From Streptomyces sp. MUM 203J (GTDB lineage Bacteria > Actinomycetota > Actinomycetes > Streptomycetales > Streptomycetaceae): a stretch of 64,000 bases of DNA. The stretch is taken from contig NZ_JADWYO010000009.1 in the NCBI RefSeq assembly GCF_022414595.1, positions 1 to 64,000 on the forward strand, written 5' to 3'. The notes under the pieces were generated by a model that was given only the letters and a program-made list of their open reading frames with translations, had not been told where the DNA came from and ran no database searches. Below are positions 25,351 through 34,756 of this stretch, piece after piece (position 1 is the first letter of the stretch; each line of letters begins with the position of its first letter). Made by a program: the position numbers and the translations under genes.

Positions 25351-26331
25351 TCACACCTTCGCCAGGATGTCGAGCGAGAACACCAGCGTGGAGTTGGCCG
25401 GGATGGCCCCGGACTCCTGGTCTCCGTAGCCGAGGTCCGGCGGCACCACCAGCATGACGCGGCTGCCGACCTTCTTGCCGGTGAGGCCGTCCTGCCAGCC
25501 CTTGATGAGCTGCTGGAGCGGGAACTCGGCGAGCTCGCCGCGCGCGTAGGTGGAGTCGAACTCCTTGCCGCCGTCCCAGAGGACGCCCTTGTACTGGAGG
25601 AGCAGCTTGTCCTCCAGCTTCACCTCGGGGCCGTCGCCCTCCAGGATGTACTGCGAGACGAGCTTCTTGGGCGCGTCGGCCTTCGGCACCGTGATCTCGG
25701 GCGCCTTGCCGTCGGTGTTGGTGCCGACCTCGGGAAGTTTCGCGTCGCTCTGCGCGACCTCCTCGCCCTTGGCGGAGCTCTTGCCGTTGAAGGTGTCCCG
25801 GACGTCGATGACGAACACCATGGTGTCGGTGCCCTTGATGCCGGGGCGCCCCTCGGAGCCGTATCCGAGCGCCGGCGGGATCGCCATCTCGACGCGGCTG
25901 CCGACCTTCTTCCCGGCCAGGCCGATCCGCCAGCCGTCGATCACGCTGCCCTGCTGGAGCCGGATGACCAGCGGCTCCCCCCGGTCGTACGAGTTGTCGA
26001 AGACCTGCGCCGTGTCCCAGATCTGGCCCAGGTAGTCGGCCTGCACGTAGTCGCCCTCCGCGACCGAGGTGCCCGAGCCGGGCAGCACCGTCTTCACGGC
26101 CAGATCCGTGGACGGCTTGCCGGGGCCCTTCGCCACGGTCGGCTTCTCACCGAACTTCGTCCCGGCCGTGATCTCCGGCAGCGGACCGTCCACGACCTTC
26201 GCGCTCGCCGTGGGCGAGGCCTCGGCGGACGGGCTGTCACCGGGCTGGGCCTTGTCTGAGCTGCCGTCACCGCAGCCCGCGAGCGTGAGCAGGCCGGCGG
26301 GCACGGTGAGAAGAAGGGAGCGACGACGCAC
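25351..26331 (-). CDS. Lipoprotein with two FKBP-type isomerase domains
   Basis: A 326-residue exported protein. The basic N-terminus, hydrophobic stretch and lipobox LAGC (Cys20) indicate a lipoprotein anchored outside the membrane. After a Ser/Pro-rich linker there are two FKBP domains, each with the pattern ADYLG/LQYKG, QQGSVIDGW/QQLIKGW, LAGKKVGSR/LTGKKVGSR and ALGYG/DLGYG; the repeats are clearly paralogous. It is likely a folding factor for secreted proteins. It lies downstream of pafA on the same strand (183-bp gap with a hairpin) and directly upstream of the single-domain FKBP gene. Confidence 0.93.
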   Translation of the reverse strand: MRRRSLLLTVPAGLLTLAGCGDGSSDKAQPGDSPSAEASPTASAKVVDGPLPEITAGTKFGEKPTVAKGPGKPSTDLAVKTVLPGSGTSVAEGDYVQADYLGQIWDTAQVFDNSYDRGEPLVIRLQQGSVIDGWRIGLAGKKVGSRVEMAIPPALGYGSEGRPGIKGTDTMVFVIDVRDTFNGKSSAKGEEVAQSDAKLPEVGTNTDGKAPEITVPKADAPKKLVSQYILEGDGPEVKLEDKLLLQYKGVLWDGGKEFDSTYARGELAEFPLQQLIKGWQDGLTGKKVGSRVMLVVPPDLGYGDQESGAIPANSTLVFSLDILAKV

Positions 26332-26463
26332 GGGAAGCCTCGTATCTGGTCGGTGGTCGGTCTTGCGGTTGACGTGCGCGCCACTTTACGGCGTCAAGGA
26401 CGCGCCACACGAGCAACGTGTGCACCCCCCACCGCGTTCCGTCCCGCCCCCGCACACGCCGAA

Positions 26464-26493
26464 GGCCCCGCACCGCTCCCACGGCACGGGGCC
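26464..26493. terminator. Probable terminator after pafA
   Basis: GGCCCCG (26464-26470) pairs with CGGGGCC (26487-26493), with a further 3-bp pairing inside after a mismatch. It lies about 20 bp past the pafA stop on the minus strand. Confidence 0.5.
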
Positions 26494-26514
26494 CGTGAAG
26501 CACGGCCCGGCGGC

Positions 26515-27876
26515 TCACATCCCGGCGATCAGCTTCTCCACCCGGTCGTCCACCGAACGGAACGGGTCCTTGCACAGCACGGTCCGCTGTGCCTGGTCGT
26601 TCAGCTTCAGGTGCACCCAGTCGACCGTGAAGTCCCGGCGCTGCTCCTGCGCCCTCCGGATGAAGTCGCCGCGCAGCCGCGCCCGAGTCGTCTGCGGCGG
26701 CACCGACTTGCCCTCGAAGATCTTCAGGTCGTTGCAGACCCGGGCCGCCTGCCCCTTCTTCTCCAGCAGGTAGTACAGCCCCCGGCGCCGGTGGATGTCG
26801 TGGTACGCGAGGTCTATCTGCGCGACCCTCGGGTGCGACATCGTCATGTTGTGCTTGGCCCGGTACCGCTCCAGGAGCTTGTACTTCATCACCCAGTCGA
26901 TCTCCGTGGCGATCCGGTCCAGCTCCTCCGACTCGATCGCGTCCAGCGTGCGGCCCCACAGCTCCAGGACCCGCTCGACCGTGCCCGTGCGGATACCGCG
27001 CCGGTCGACGAAGTCGGCGGCCTTCTCGTAGTACTCGCGCTGCACCTCCAGCGCCGAGGCCTCGCGCCCGTTGGCCAGCCGCACCTTGCGCTGGCCCGTG
27101 ATGTCGTGGCTGACCTCGCGGATCGCCCGGATCGGGTTCTCCAGCGTGAGATCCCGCATGACGGTGCCCGCCTCGATCATGCGCAGCACCAGGTCCGTCG
27201 CACCGACCTTCAGCAGCATCGTCGTCTCGGACATGTTGGAGTCACCGACGATGACATGCAGTCGGCGGTACCGCTCCGCGTCGGCGTGCGGCTCGTCCCG
27301 GGTGTTGATGATGGGCCGCGAACGGGTCGTCGCGGAGCTGACGCCCTCCCAGATGTGCTCCGCACGCTGGCTGACGCAGTACACCGCCCCGCGCGGCGTC
27401 TGCAGCACCTTGCCGGCACCGCACAGCAGCTGGCGGGTCACGAGAAACGGGATCAGGATGTCCGCCAGCCGCGAGAACTCCCCGTGCCGGGCGACAAGAT
27501 AGTTCTCGTGGCAACCATAGGAGTTGCCCGCCGAGTCGGTGTTGTTCTTGAAGAGGTAGACGTCGCCCGCGATTCCCTCCTCGTGCAGGCGGCGTTCGGC
27601 GTCCACGAGCAGACCTTCCAGAATGCGCTCACCGGCCTTGTCATGTGTGACCAGCTCCACGACGTTGTCGCATTCCGGCGTCGCGTATTCCGGATGCGAG
27701 CCCACGTCGAGGTACAGCCGGGCCCCGTTGCGCAGAAACACGTTGCTGCTGCGGCCCCATGACACGACACGGCGGAAGAGGTAGCGCGCCACTTCGTCCG
27801 GCGACAGACGGCGCTGTCCCCTGAACGTGCACGTGACGCCGTACTCGTTCTCCAGCCCGAAAATGCGGCGGTCCAT
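26515..27876 (-). CDS. pafA: Pup-protein ligase PafA
   Basis: A 453-residue carboxylate-amine ligase of the glutamine-synthetase-like superfamily. The N-terminal metal strand FGLENEYGV (Glu9) and the catalytic Asp57 in [14 protein letters not shown] are present, and the approx. 40-residue insertion seen in Dop at this point is missing, which marks it as Paf[32 protein letters not shown] and [18 protein letters not shown] follow, also shared with Dop. PafA phosphorylates the C-terminal Glu of Pup and joins it to substrate lysines. It is separated from the prcBA genes by the LacI/MFS pair, which is usual in Streptomyces. Confidence 0.96.
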   Translation of the reverse strand: MDRRIFGLENEYGVTCTFRGQRRLSPDEVARYLFRRVVSWGRSSNVFLRNGARLYLDVGSHPEYATPECDNVVELVTHDKAGERILEGLLVDAERRLHEEGIAGDVYLFKNNTDSAGNSYGCHENYLVARHGEFSRLADILIPFLVTRQLLCGAGKVLQTPRGAVYCVSQRAEHIWEGVSSATTRSRPIINTRDEPHADAERYRRLHVIVGDSNMSETTMLLKVGATDLVLRMIEAGTVMRDLTLENPIRAIREVSHDITGQRKVRLANGREASALEVQREYYEKAADFVDRRGIRTGTVERVLELWGRTLDAIESEELDRIATEIDWVMKYKLLERYRAKHNMTMSHPRVAQIDLAYHDIHRRRGLYYLLEKKGQAARVCNDLKIFEGKSVPPQTTRARLRGDFIRRAQEQRRDFTVDWVHLKLNDQAQRTVLCKDPFRSVDDRVEKLIAGM

Positions 27877-27930
27877 GACTGAACATTACGCCTCAGCGCC
27901 CCCGCGCAAACCGGGTTGGGCAGGACCGTT

Positions 27931-29241
27931 TCACTCAGTTTCCGGAACTCGGACGACGGCACCCGGCGCCACCGCCGTCCCCTCGTCCCCTGCGGCCGCG
28001 GCCGCGGCGCGGTCCACCAGGCCCTCGCCGCCCGCTGCCACCGCCCCGCCGGGCACGGCCACCGCCAGTGCCCGCCCCGTCAGCAGCAGCACCAGCAGCG
28101 CCGCCGCACCACCGGCCACGGCGACCGCGAACCCGGCGGGCACCCCCGACAGCTCGACCGCCGGGCCGGCGGCGGCCGTTCCCACCGCCGCACCCACCCC
28201 GAACGTCGTCACCAGCCAGGAGAACGCCTCCGTCACCGTCCCGCGCGGCGCGTGCCGGTCCACGACGATGAACGCGCAGGCGATCGCCGGAGCCAGGAAC
28301 ACTCCGGCCACCCCGGCCAGCACGGCCATCACCACCGGCCCGGCTGTCAGCAGCAGCGGTGCGTAGCCCAGTGCCAGCAGCCCCACCAGCACCCGCAGCC
28401 GCGCCTCGGGCGCCCCCGCCCAAGGCCGGGCCCCGTACACCAGCCCGCCCACCAGTGCGCCCAGCCCCAGCGCCGCCATCAGCACCCCGTACACGCCCTC
28501 GCCGCCGTGCCCGTCCTCCGCGTACGCCATCGCCGCCACCGTGATGGAACCCAGCGCCAGCCCCACGAAGAAGAACGCACCCAGCAGCGCCAGCAGACCA
28601 CGCGACCGCAGCGCCCCCAGCCAGTGCGCCTCGCGGGGCTCCGACCGCCACGCCCGCGAGGGCTCGGAGACCACCACCGACAGCGCCCCCAGCAGCCCCA
28701 CCACGTTGATCACGAGCAGCGCCGCCGCGGGCGACCACAGCCACACCAGCAGCGTCACCAGCAGCGGCCCGACGGTGAACATCACCTCCTGCGCCACCGC
28801 GTCCAGCGCGTACGCCCGGTGCACCCGGTCCTCCCGGCCCAGCACACTCGGCCACAGCGCCCGCAGTCCGCCCTCCAGCGGCGGTGTGAACAGCCCGGCC
28901 ACCACGACGGCCGCGAACGCCGACGGCAGCGTCCCGATCCCGACCGCGGCCAGCGCCGCCATGCCCGCCGCGGACACCACCGCCGCCGGGAGCTGTACCC
29001 GGGGCTGGCCGTACAGGTCCACCGCCCGGCCCAGCACCGGCTGTCCCAGCGCCGTCGCCAGCCCGTACACCGCCGCCAGGGCGCCCGCCAGGCTGTAACT
29101 GCCGCCCTCCGCCCGGGTGAACAGCACGATCGCCACATGCGCGGTGCCGTTCGGCAGCCGCCCCACCAGGGTGCCCACCAGCAGCCGCACGGCATGTGGA
29201 GCCCTGAGGATGTCGGCGTATCCGCCGCCTGCCGCGCCCAT
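27931..29241 (-). CDS. Major facilitator superfamily transporter
   Basis: A 436-residue protein with about 12 hydrophobic helices in two halves, separated after helix 6 by a basic loop (SEPSRAWRSEPREAHWLG). The first helices carry the motif GRLPNGTAHVAIVLFTRAEG and the conserved GQPVLGRAVDLYGQPR loop of MFS exporters. It is probably a drug/proton antiporter or uncharacterised efflux pump. The gene is divergent from a LacI-type regulator; a 7-bp inverted repeat lies in the 134-bp region between them. The C-terminus lies 54 bp upstream of pafA on the same strand, but no functional link to the proteasome is evident. Confidence 0.85.
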   Translation of the reverse strand: MGAAGGGYADILRAPHAVRLLVGTLVGRLPNGTAHVAIVLFTRAEGGSYSLAGALAAVYGLATALGQPVLGRAVDLYGQPRVQLPAAVVSAAGMAALAAVGIGTLPSAFAAVVVAGLFTPPLEGGLRALWPSVLGREDRVHRAYALDAVAQEVMFTVGPLLVTLLVWLWSPAAALLVINVVGLLGALSVVVSEPSRAWRSEPREAHWLGALRSRGLLALLGAFFFVGLALGSITVAAMAYAEDGHGGEGVYGVLMAALGLGALVGGLVYGARPWAGAPEARLRVLVGLLALGYAPLLLTAGPVVMAVLAGVAGVFLAPAIACAFIVVDRHAPRGTVTEAFSWLVTTFGVGAAVGTAAAGPAVELSGVPAGFAVAVAGGAAALLVLLLTGRALAVAVPGGAVAAGGEGLVDRAAAAAAGDEGTAVAPGAVVRVPETE

Positions 29242-29298
29242 GTCCGGAACCCCTGCCCCTCCCCCCTGTGTCCGCTCTTCGGCCGACCGCAGGGGTTT

Positions 29299-29328
29299 TA
29301 CGTATAACTTCGTGGTCCGTCATACGTA
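29299..29328. promoter_or_regulatory. TACGTAT-N16-ATACGTA inverted repeat in LacI/MFS divergent region
   Basis: Two perfect 7-bp arms (29299-29305 and 29322-29328), each containing the palindrome TACGTA, lie 48 bp before the LacI-type GTG and 58 bp before the MFS start. Probable operator for the LacI-type regulator. Confidence 0.5.
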
Positions 29329-29375
29329 CCATGTCCGCATCCAGAGGTCCACCCAGCCGGCACAGGGAGCCAGAT

Positions 29376-30416
29376 GTGACGTCCCCGGAACCCCACCGCG
29401 GGGCCCGCCCCACCAGCCGCGACGTCGCCCGGGCCGCCCAGGTCTCGCAGGCCACCGTCTCGCTCGTGCTCGGCGACAAGTGGCGCGGCCGGGTCTCCGA
29501 ACGCACGGCCGCACTCGTCCGCCGCACCGCGGACGACCTCGGCTACCGCCCCAATCTGGCCGCCCGCACCCTGCGCCTGGGCCGCACCCGCACCGCCCTG
29601 CTGGTCGTGCCCGCTCTCAGCGGCGAGTTCTTCGCCCGCGTCTACACCGGCGCCGCCACCGTCGCCGCCCGGCACGACTTCGGTGTCGTCCTCTACCCGT
29701 CACCGGAGGGCACCGGCCCCGCAAAGGACCCCTTCGCCTCCGCGCGCGCCGCCCTGGACGGAGTCATCGCCTCCTCCATGGCCGCCGACGCCCTCACCGC
29801 CATCCGTGGCACCGACCTGCCCCTCGTCATGCTGGACAGCGATCCCGCAGACCCCGGCCCCGCCGCCCGCGTCAATCTCGACGTCGCGGACGGCATGCGC
29901 CAGATCACCGACCACCTGCTGGACCTCGGCCACCGGCACTTCCTGCACCTGGCCTCGGCCGTGCCGTCCTGGACCTTCCACGTCCGCGCCCGCGCCCTGG
30001 CCGACCGGCTGAACGGCCGCCGCGGCATCACGCTCCGCACCGCCACCACGCCCCTGGACGTCCCGGGAGCGCGCGCCGCCGCCGAGCGCGCCCTCACCGC
30101 GCCCGGCCCCCGGCCCACCGCACTCATCTGCGACGACGACATCCTGGCGGCGGGCGCCTGCAAGGCGGCGCGGCGCCTGGGGCTGCGGGTCCCGGAGGAC
30201 GTCTCGGTCACCGGCTTCGACGACCTGGCCCTGGCGACCGCCCTGGAACCCGAGCTGACCACCGTACGGCTCCCCGCCGAACGCATCGGGGAACGCGGCA
30301 TGCAGGCCCTGCTCGCTGTCCTGGAGGGCCGCACCCCCGAGACCGGCGACCTCCCGGTCACCCTGATGGCCCGCGACTCGACGGCCCCGCCGCCCGAGGC
30401 ACGGAACGGCCCCTGA
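29376..30416 (+). CDS. LacI-family transcriptional regulator
   Basis: A 346-residue repressor. The N-terminal HTH has the LacI pattern TSRDVARAAQVSQATVSLVL and the hinge-type NLAARTLRLGRTRTALLVVP. The C-terminal sugar-binding-like core includes DGVIASSMAADAL, DDDILAAGACKAARRLGLRV and PEDVSVTGFDDLALATAL, all standard for the family. GTG 29376 is chosen over upstream starts because AGGGAG lies six bases before it. It is divergent from the MFS transporter, which is its likely target. The ligand is unknown. Confidence 0.9.
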   Translation: MTSPEPHRGARPTSRDVARAAQVSQATVSLVLGDKWRGRVSERTAALVRRTADDLGYRPNLAARTLRLGRTRTALLVVPALSGEFFARVYTGAATVAARHDFGVVLYPSPEGTGPAKDPFASARAALDGVIASSMAADALTAIRGTDLPLVMLDSDPADPGPAARVNLDVADGMRQITDHLLDLGHRHFLHLASAVPSWTFHVRARALADRLNGRRGITLRTATTPLDVPGARAAAERALTAPGPRPTALICDDDILAAGACKAARRLGLRVPEDVSVTGFDDLALATALEPELTTVRLPAERIGERGMQALLAVLEGRTPETGDLPVTLMARDSTAPPPEARNGP

Positions 30417-30423
30417 CGCGCCG

Positions 30424-30457
30424 GTGCCCCGGTCCGCCGCAGGGCGAGCCGGGGCAC
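30424..30457. terminator. Terminator between lacI-type gene and prcA
   Basis: GTGCCCCGG (30424-30432) pairs with CCGGGGCAC (30449-30457) between the two convergent stops. Confidence 0.6.
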
Positions 30458-30474
30458 AGCGACGCGACCGGGGG

Positions 30475-31257
30475 TTACGGCTTCGTCAGAGGGGTCTCCC
30501 CGGGGCCCTCGCCCTCCCCCTCGTCGGACTCGGCGTCCGTCGGCGTGCTGGCCGGCTCCTCGGCGGCCAGCAGCCGCGCGAGCTGCCGCCCGACGATCCG
30601 CTTGAACTTCCGGCTCTGCGGACGCGTACGGTCCAGGACCGCCACCTCCAGCCGCTCGGCGGGAATCTCCCGCTCACCGCCGCTGGTGTCCCGCGACAGC
30701 GCCTGCACCGCTAGCTTCAGCGCCTCCGCCAGGGACATCCCGTCGCGGTGCCGCTGGTCCAGGAAGCCGCTGATCTGCTCGGCGTTGCCGCCGACCGCGA
30801 CCGAACCGTGCTCGTCGACGATCGACCCGTCATGCGGGAGGCGGTAGATCTGGTCGCCCTCGGGCGACTCCCCCACCTCCGCGACGACCAGCTCCACCTC
30901 GTACGGCTTCTCACCGGCACTGGAGAAGATCGTGCCCAGCGTCTGCGCGTACACGTTCGCCAGACCGCGCGCGGTGACGTCGTCGCGGTCGTACGTGTAG
31001 CCGCGCAGATCGGCGTAACGGACCCCGCCGATCCGCAGGTTCTCGTACTCGTTGTACTTGCCCGCGGCGGCGAAGCCGATCCGGTCGTAGATCTCGCTGA
31101 ACTTGTGCAGCGCGCGGGACGGGTTCTCGCCGACGAAGACGATGCCGTCGGCATACTGCATCACGACAAGGCTGCGGCCCCGGGCGATGCCCTTCCGGGC
31201 GTACTCCGCCCGGTCGGCCATGGCCTGCTGGGGTGAGACATAGAACGGCGTCGACAC
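30475..31257 (-). CDS. prcA: 20S proteasome alpha subunit PrcA
   Basis: A 260-residue alpha-type subunit. The N-terminal gate helix ([20 protein letters not shown], then [11 protein letters not shown]) is well conserved. The core shows [36 protein letters not shown] and the usual strands. The tail beyond residue 235 is acidic and Pro/Thr-rich ([14 protein letters not shown]) and probably disordered. Alpha rings cap the beta rings and take up the Arc ATPase through its C-terminal tyrosine motif. The gene lies 35 bp downstream of prcB in one operon. Confidence 0.96.
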   Translation of the reverse strand: MSTPFYVSPQQAMADRAEYARKGIARGRSLVVMQYADGIVFVGENPSRALHKFSEIYDRIGFAAAGKYNEYENLRIGGVRYADLRGYTYDRDDVTARGLANVYAQTLGTIFSSAGEKPYEVELVVAEVGESPEGDQIYRLPHDGSIVDEHGSVAVGGNAEQISGFLDQRHRDGMSLAEALKLAVQALSRDTSGGEREIPAERLEVAVLDRTRPQSRKFKRIVGRQLARLLAAEEPASTPTDAESDEGEGEGPGETPLTKP

Positions 31258-31292
31258 AGGCTATCCGTCCCTTTCTGTCAGTGGCGGGTTCA

Positions 31293-32138
31293 TCAGAGCA
31301 GCTCGGCGCGGGGGCCGTCCGGCTGCTCCAGGCGGCGCTCCAGGACCGACCGGGCGACCTCGGACGACTCCTCCCCGGTGAGCCGCCGGTACCCCTCGTC
31401 AGTGATCACCGCGACGATCGGGAAGATCCGCCGGGCCATGTCCGGGCCGCCGGTCGCGGAATCGTCGTCCGCCGCGTCGTACAGCGCCTGCACCACCAGG
31501 GTGACCGCCTGCTGCTCGGTCAGGTCCTCGCGGTAGAGCTTCTTCATGGACCCGCGGGCGAAGAGCGAACCGGAGCCGGTGGCCGCGTATCCCGGTTCCT
31601 CGGAGCGCCCGCCGGTCACGTCGTACGAGAAGATGCGGCCCTTCTCGCGGTCCAGGTCCCAGCCCGCGAACAGCGGGATCACGGCGAGGCCCTGCATGGC
31701 CATGCCCAGGTTGCTGCGGATCATCGTCGACAGCCGGTTCGCCTTGCCCTCCAGCGAGAGCTGCGTCCCCTCGACCTTCTCGAAGTGCTCCAGCTCCAGC
31801 TGGAACAGCTTCACCATCTCCACTGCGAGGCCCGCCGTGCCGGCGATGCCGACGGCCGAGTACTCGTCCGCCGGGAACACCTTCTCGATGTCCCGCTGCG
31901 CGATCATGTTGCCCATCGTCGCCCGCCGGTCACCGGCCAGCACCACGCCCCCGGGGAACGTGACGGCGACGATCGTGGTCCCGTGCGGCACCTCGATGGC
32001 CCCCTGCACCGGCGGCAGCGCCCGCCGCCCCGGCAGCAGCTCGGGCGAGTGCTCGCCCAGGAAGTCCATGAAGGACGAGGACCCGGGCGTCAGGAAGGCA
32101 GCCGGCAGACGCCCTGTGCTGGGAGTGTTGGCTTCCAC
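31293..32138 (-). CDS. prcB: 20S proteasome beta subunit PrcB
   Basis: A 281-residue proprotein. The first 53 residues form the propeptide, ending PHG; autocleavage exposes Thr54 of [11 protein letters not shown] as the active-site nucleophile. The catalytic Asp and Lys are in [10 protein letters not shown] and the downstream strand, and [13 protein letters not shown] follows. GTG 32138 is the start: GGAGGGGAACTC precedes it, while the longer frame upstream has no ribosome site. The first 49 bp overlap the 3' end of the endonuclease VII-like gene, which suggests coupled translation. prcA follows 35 bp later. Confidence 0.95.
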   Translation of the reverse strand: MEANTPSTGRLPAAFLTPGSSSFMDFLGEHSPELLPGRRALPPVQGAIEVPHGTTIVAVTFPGGVVLAGDRRATMGNMIAQRDIEKVFPADEYSAVGIAGTAGLAVEMVKLFQLELEHFEKVEGTQLSLEGKANRLSTMIRSNLGMAMQGLAVIPLFAGWDLDREKGRIFSYDVTGGRSEEPGYAATGSGSLFARGSMKKLYREDLTEQQAVTLVVQALYDAADDDSATGGPDMARRIFPIVAVITDEGYRRLTGEESSEVARSVLERRLEQPDGPRAELL

Positions 32139-32572
32139 GAGTTCCCCTCCAGATATGCGGCTGCCCGACGGGCGACGTCGGGATCGTCTCGATACTTGCC
32201 GATGACCGGCTCGCGGCCGGAGCACGGTACGCCACGGACCCTACCCGTCCTGTGACAATGATCCACATCCTCGGGGGGCCAGGACAAGCGGACCGCGCGT
32301 ACCCCGCCCCGCGCCTCCGTCACGGCGTTGCACTCCGCCTCCGTGAGACCGTACCCCCGCAGGGGACGGCCTGTGCGGCCCCCGGCCTTCGGGTACTCCC
32401 CGCGGGCCGTCGGCAGAGCGCCGGACGCGGTCCGGTTCCGCCCCCGGCTCCCCGGGCGTTCTCGGCAGCAGGACGGCGCGCCGTCCTCCAGCGACCGGTT
32501 CGATGCGAACGCTGCGCGCGGTTTGGCCTGACGGCGCCGCGCACAGCGCTTCGCTCCCCCCGTCTTCGTCAC
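32090..32572 (-). pseudogene. Decayed recombination endonuclease VII-like gene in the proteasome operon
   Basis: A 160-residue frame (GTG 32572) lies between pup and prcB. It retains the core of an endonuclease VII/HNH domain: [22 protein letters not shown] and the C-terminal [10 protein letters not shown]. The zinc ligands expected of the family are largely gone: a CxxC appears as RAVR (near residue 93), the next CxxCN as CSGRE, and an N-terminal CxxC as CARR. Several changes are Cys to Arg, one base each. The frame is intact, so it is either a decaying gene or a protein that has lost nuclease activity. It overlaps the prcB start by 49 bp and follows pup by 28 bp, so translation here may still couple prcB to pup. 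Confidence 0.68.
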
Positions 32573-32600
32573 TCAGAACCCCACTTGACCTTCGGTCTGG

Positions 32601-32819
32601 CTACTCTCCGCCCTTCTGAACGAAGCTCTTGACGAACTCCTCGGCGTTGGACTCGAGGACATCGTCGATCTCGTCCAGGACGGAGTCCACGTCGTCGCTC
32701 AGTTGCTCCTGGCGCTCCTTGAGGTCCTCCGAAGCCTGCGCCTCGGGCGCCTGCTCCTCGACCTCCTCCGTGGAGCGCGTGGCCTTCTGCTGGCCGCCGC
32801 CGGTGTCCTTGGTCGCCAT
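32601..32819 (-). CDS. pup: Prokaryotic ubiquitin-like protein Pup
   Basis: A 72-residue acidic, largely disordered protein with the Pup hallmarks: Gln/Lys-rich N-terminus, the helix LSDDVDSVLDEIDDVLESN that binds the Arc coiled coil, and the C-terminus FVKSFVQKGGE. It ends in Gly-Gly-Glu, so unlike the mycobacterial GGQ form it needs no deamidation before ligation by PafA. ATG 32819 is the start; the frame extends further but the family begins here, after GGGTGAGGG. Located between dop and the endonuclease VII-like gene. Confidence 0.97.
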   Translation of the reverse strand: MATKDTGGGQQKATRSTEEVEEQAPEAQASEDLKERQEQLSDDVDSVLDEIDDVLESNAEEFVKSFVQKGGE

Positions 32820-32917
32820 ATCCCTCACCCCGCTCGAATCTGCCCGCTTGGTCAGGTGTCTCAAGATCAGACCCTACAAGCCGGGTCCGACATCGGCCCT
32901 GTCTTTCTGAACGTCGG

Positions 32918-32950
32918 GGGGCCACTTCCATGATTCCCTGCGGTGGCCCC
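32918..32950. terminator. Hairpin between dop and pup (possible attenuator)
   Basis: GGGGCCAC (32918-32925) pairs with GTGGCCCC (32943-32950) across a 17-base loop in the 144-bp gap between the dop stop and pup start. It may be a weak terminator or a processing site that sets pup levels relative to dop. Confidence 0.4.
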
Positions 32951-32963
32951 GCGGAAGCCTCGA

Positions 32964-34475
32964 TCAGCCTCCGGAAAGGACCCGGACCAGCTCCTCCGCC
33001 GTGCGGCAGCGGTCCAGGAGGTCCTTCACATGCGCCTTGGTCCCGCGCAGCGGCTCCAGAGTGGGGACGCGCTGGAGGGAGTCCCGGCCCGGAAGGTCGA
33101 AGATCACCGAGTCCCAGGAGGCCGCGGCCACGTCGTCGGCGTACTGCTCCAGGCAGCGGCCCCGGAAGTAGGCCCTGGTGTCCTCCGGAGGGCTCTTCTC
33201 GGCCCGTTCGACGTCGGTCTCGTCCAGCAGGCGCTTCATCCTCCCCCGGGCCACCAGACGGTTGTACAGGCCTTTCTCGGGGCGTACGTCCGCGTACTGG
33301 AGGTCCACGAGGTGGAGGCGGGCCGCGTCCCAGTCGAGGCCGTCGCGGCGCCGGTAGCCCTCCATCAGCTCCCGCTTGGCGATCCAGTCGAGTTCGCCGG
33401 ACAGGCTCATGGGGTCGTTCTCGAGCCGGTTGAGGGTGTCCTCCCAGCGGGTGAGGACGTCCAAGGTCTGCTCGTCGGCGTCGGCGCCGAACCGGTCCTC
33501 GACGTACTTGCGGGCGAGTTCGAAGTACTCCATCTGCAACTGGACCCCGGTGAGTGTCCGGCCGCTGCGGAGCGTGATCAGCCGCTGGAGGGTCGGGTCG
33601 TGGGAGACCTGATGGAGGGTGCGTACGGGCTGGTCGACGGCCAGGTCGACGGTGATGAAGCCGTCCTCGATCATGGACAGGACCAGGGAGGTCGTCCCCA
33701 GCTTCAGATACGTCGAGATCTCGGAGAGGTTGGCGTCCCCGATGATCACGTGCAGGCGGCGGTACCTCTCCGCGTCCGCGTGGGGCTCGTCCCGGGTGTT
33801 GATGATGGGCCGCTTGAGCGTGGTCTCCAGGCCGACCTCGACCTCGAAGTAGTCGGCGCGCTGGCTCAGCTGGAAACCGTGCTCCTGGCCGTCCTGGCCG
33901 ATACCGACACGGCCCGCGCCGGTGACGACCTGGCGGGAGACGAAGAACGGCGTGAGGTGGCGCACGATGTCCGAGAAGGGGGTCTCCCGCTTCATCAGGT
34001 AGTTCTCGTGGGTGCCGTACGAGGCTCCCTTGTTGTCGGTGTTGTTCTTGTAGAGGTGGATGGGCTGGGCGCCCGGGAGCTGCGCGGCTCGCTGGGCCGC
34101 CTCGGCCATGATCCGCTCGCCGGCCTTGTCCCAGAGGACGGCGTCGCGGGGGTTGGTGACCTCGGGTGCGCTGTACTCGGGGTGGGCGTGGTCCACGTAG
34201 AGGCGGGCGCCGTTGGTCAGGATGACGTTGGCGAGGCCGATGTCCTCGTCGGTGAGCTGGCTGGCGTCGGCGGCCTCGCGGGCGAGATCGAAGCCGCGGG
34301 CGTCACGCAGCGGGTTCTCCTCCTCGAAGTCCCAGCGGGCCCGGCGTGCCCGGTGCATCGCCGCCGCGTAGGCGTTGACGATCTGGGACGAGGTGAGCAT
34401 GGCATTGGCGTTGGGATGCCCTGGGACGGAGATTCCGTACTCCGTCTCGATGCCCATTACTCGCCGTACGGTCAT
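32964..34475 (-). CDS. dop: Depupylase/deamidase Dop
   Basis: A 503-residue homologue of PafA with the Dop-specific features: metal Glu10 in GIETEYGI, the Dop loop (residues about 42-82, [20 protein letters not shown]) that is missing in PafA, and the active-site Asp95 in [31 protein letters not shown] and [18 protein letters not shown] follow. Dop hydrolyses the isopeptide bond between Pup and substrate; deamidation is not needed since Pup ends in Glu. The gene lies between arc and pup; a long hairpin separates it from arc, and its own ribosome site is weak. Confidence 0.96.
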   Translation of the reverse strand: MTVRRVMGIETEYGISVPGHPNANAMLTSSQIVNAYAAAMHRARRARWDFEEENPLRDARGFDLAREAADASQLTDEDIGLANVILTNGARLYVDHAHPEYSAPEVTNPRDAVLWDKAGERIMAEAAQRAAQLPGAQPIHLYKNNTDNKGASYGTHENYLMKRETPFSDIVRHLTPFFVSRQVVTGAGRVGIGQDGQEHGFQLSQRADYFEVEVGLETTLKRPIINTRDEPHADAERYRRLHVIIGDANLSEISTYLKLGTTSLVLSMIEDGFITVDLAVDQPVRTLHQVSHDPTLQRLITLRSGRTLTGVQLQMEYFELARKYVEDRFGADADEQTLDVLTRWEDTLNRLENDPMSLSGELDWIAKRELMEGYRRRDGLDWDAARLHLVDLQYADVRPEKGLYNRLVARGRMKRLLDETDVERAEKSPPEDTRAYFRGRCLEQYADDVAAASWDSVIFDLPGRDSLQRVPTLEPLRGTKAHVKDLLDRCRTAEELVRVLSGG

Positions 34476-34678
34476 GCGGCCCTCCTTGCCCGGCGGCGTT
34501 CCCTTGCGGGAGCGGCGCTGAGTACCGATTCCCCGATGTTCCGCTGTGCGGTGCCCGACCCCGCACTGCGCGCATCGGCGGTACGGAAGAGCCTAGAGCG
34601 CCTTTGCGCCGAGGGGGAGATCGATTGCGTCATTGGTCGGGTGTGCTGCGTTGTGGGCGAGGCCCCTGGAATGCAGGC

Positions 34679-34723
34679 GGCTGCGGATACCGTGCCCCGT
34701 GGGGCGTCGGGACATCCGCAGCC
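34679..34723. terminator. Terminator after arc
   Basis: GGCTGCGGAT (34679-34688) pairs with ATCCGCAGCC (34714-34723), enclosing a smaller GCCCC/GGGGC hairpin, 34-78 bp beyond the arc stop on the minus strand. It probably separates the arc transcript from dop-pup-prcBA. Confidence 0.7.
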
Positions 34724-34756
34724 GTTCTGCGCTTTTCCGTGCGTTTTCCTGTGCTT

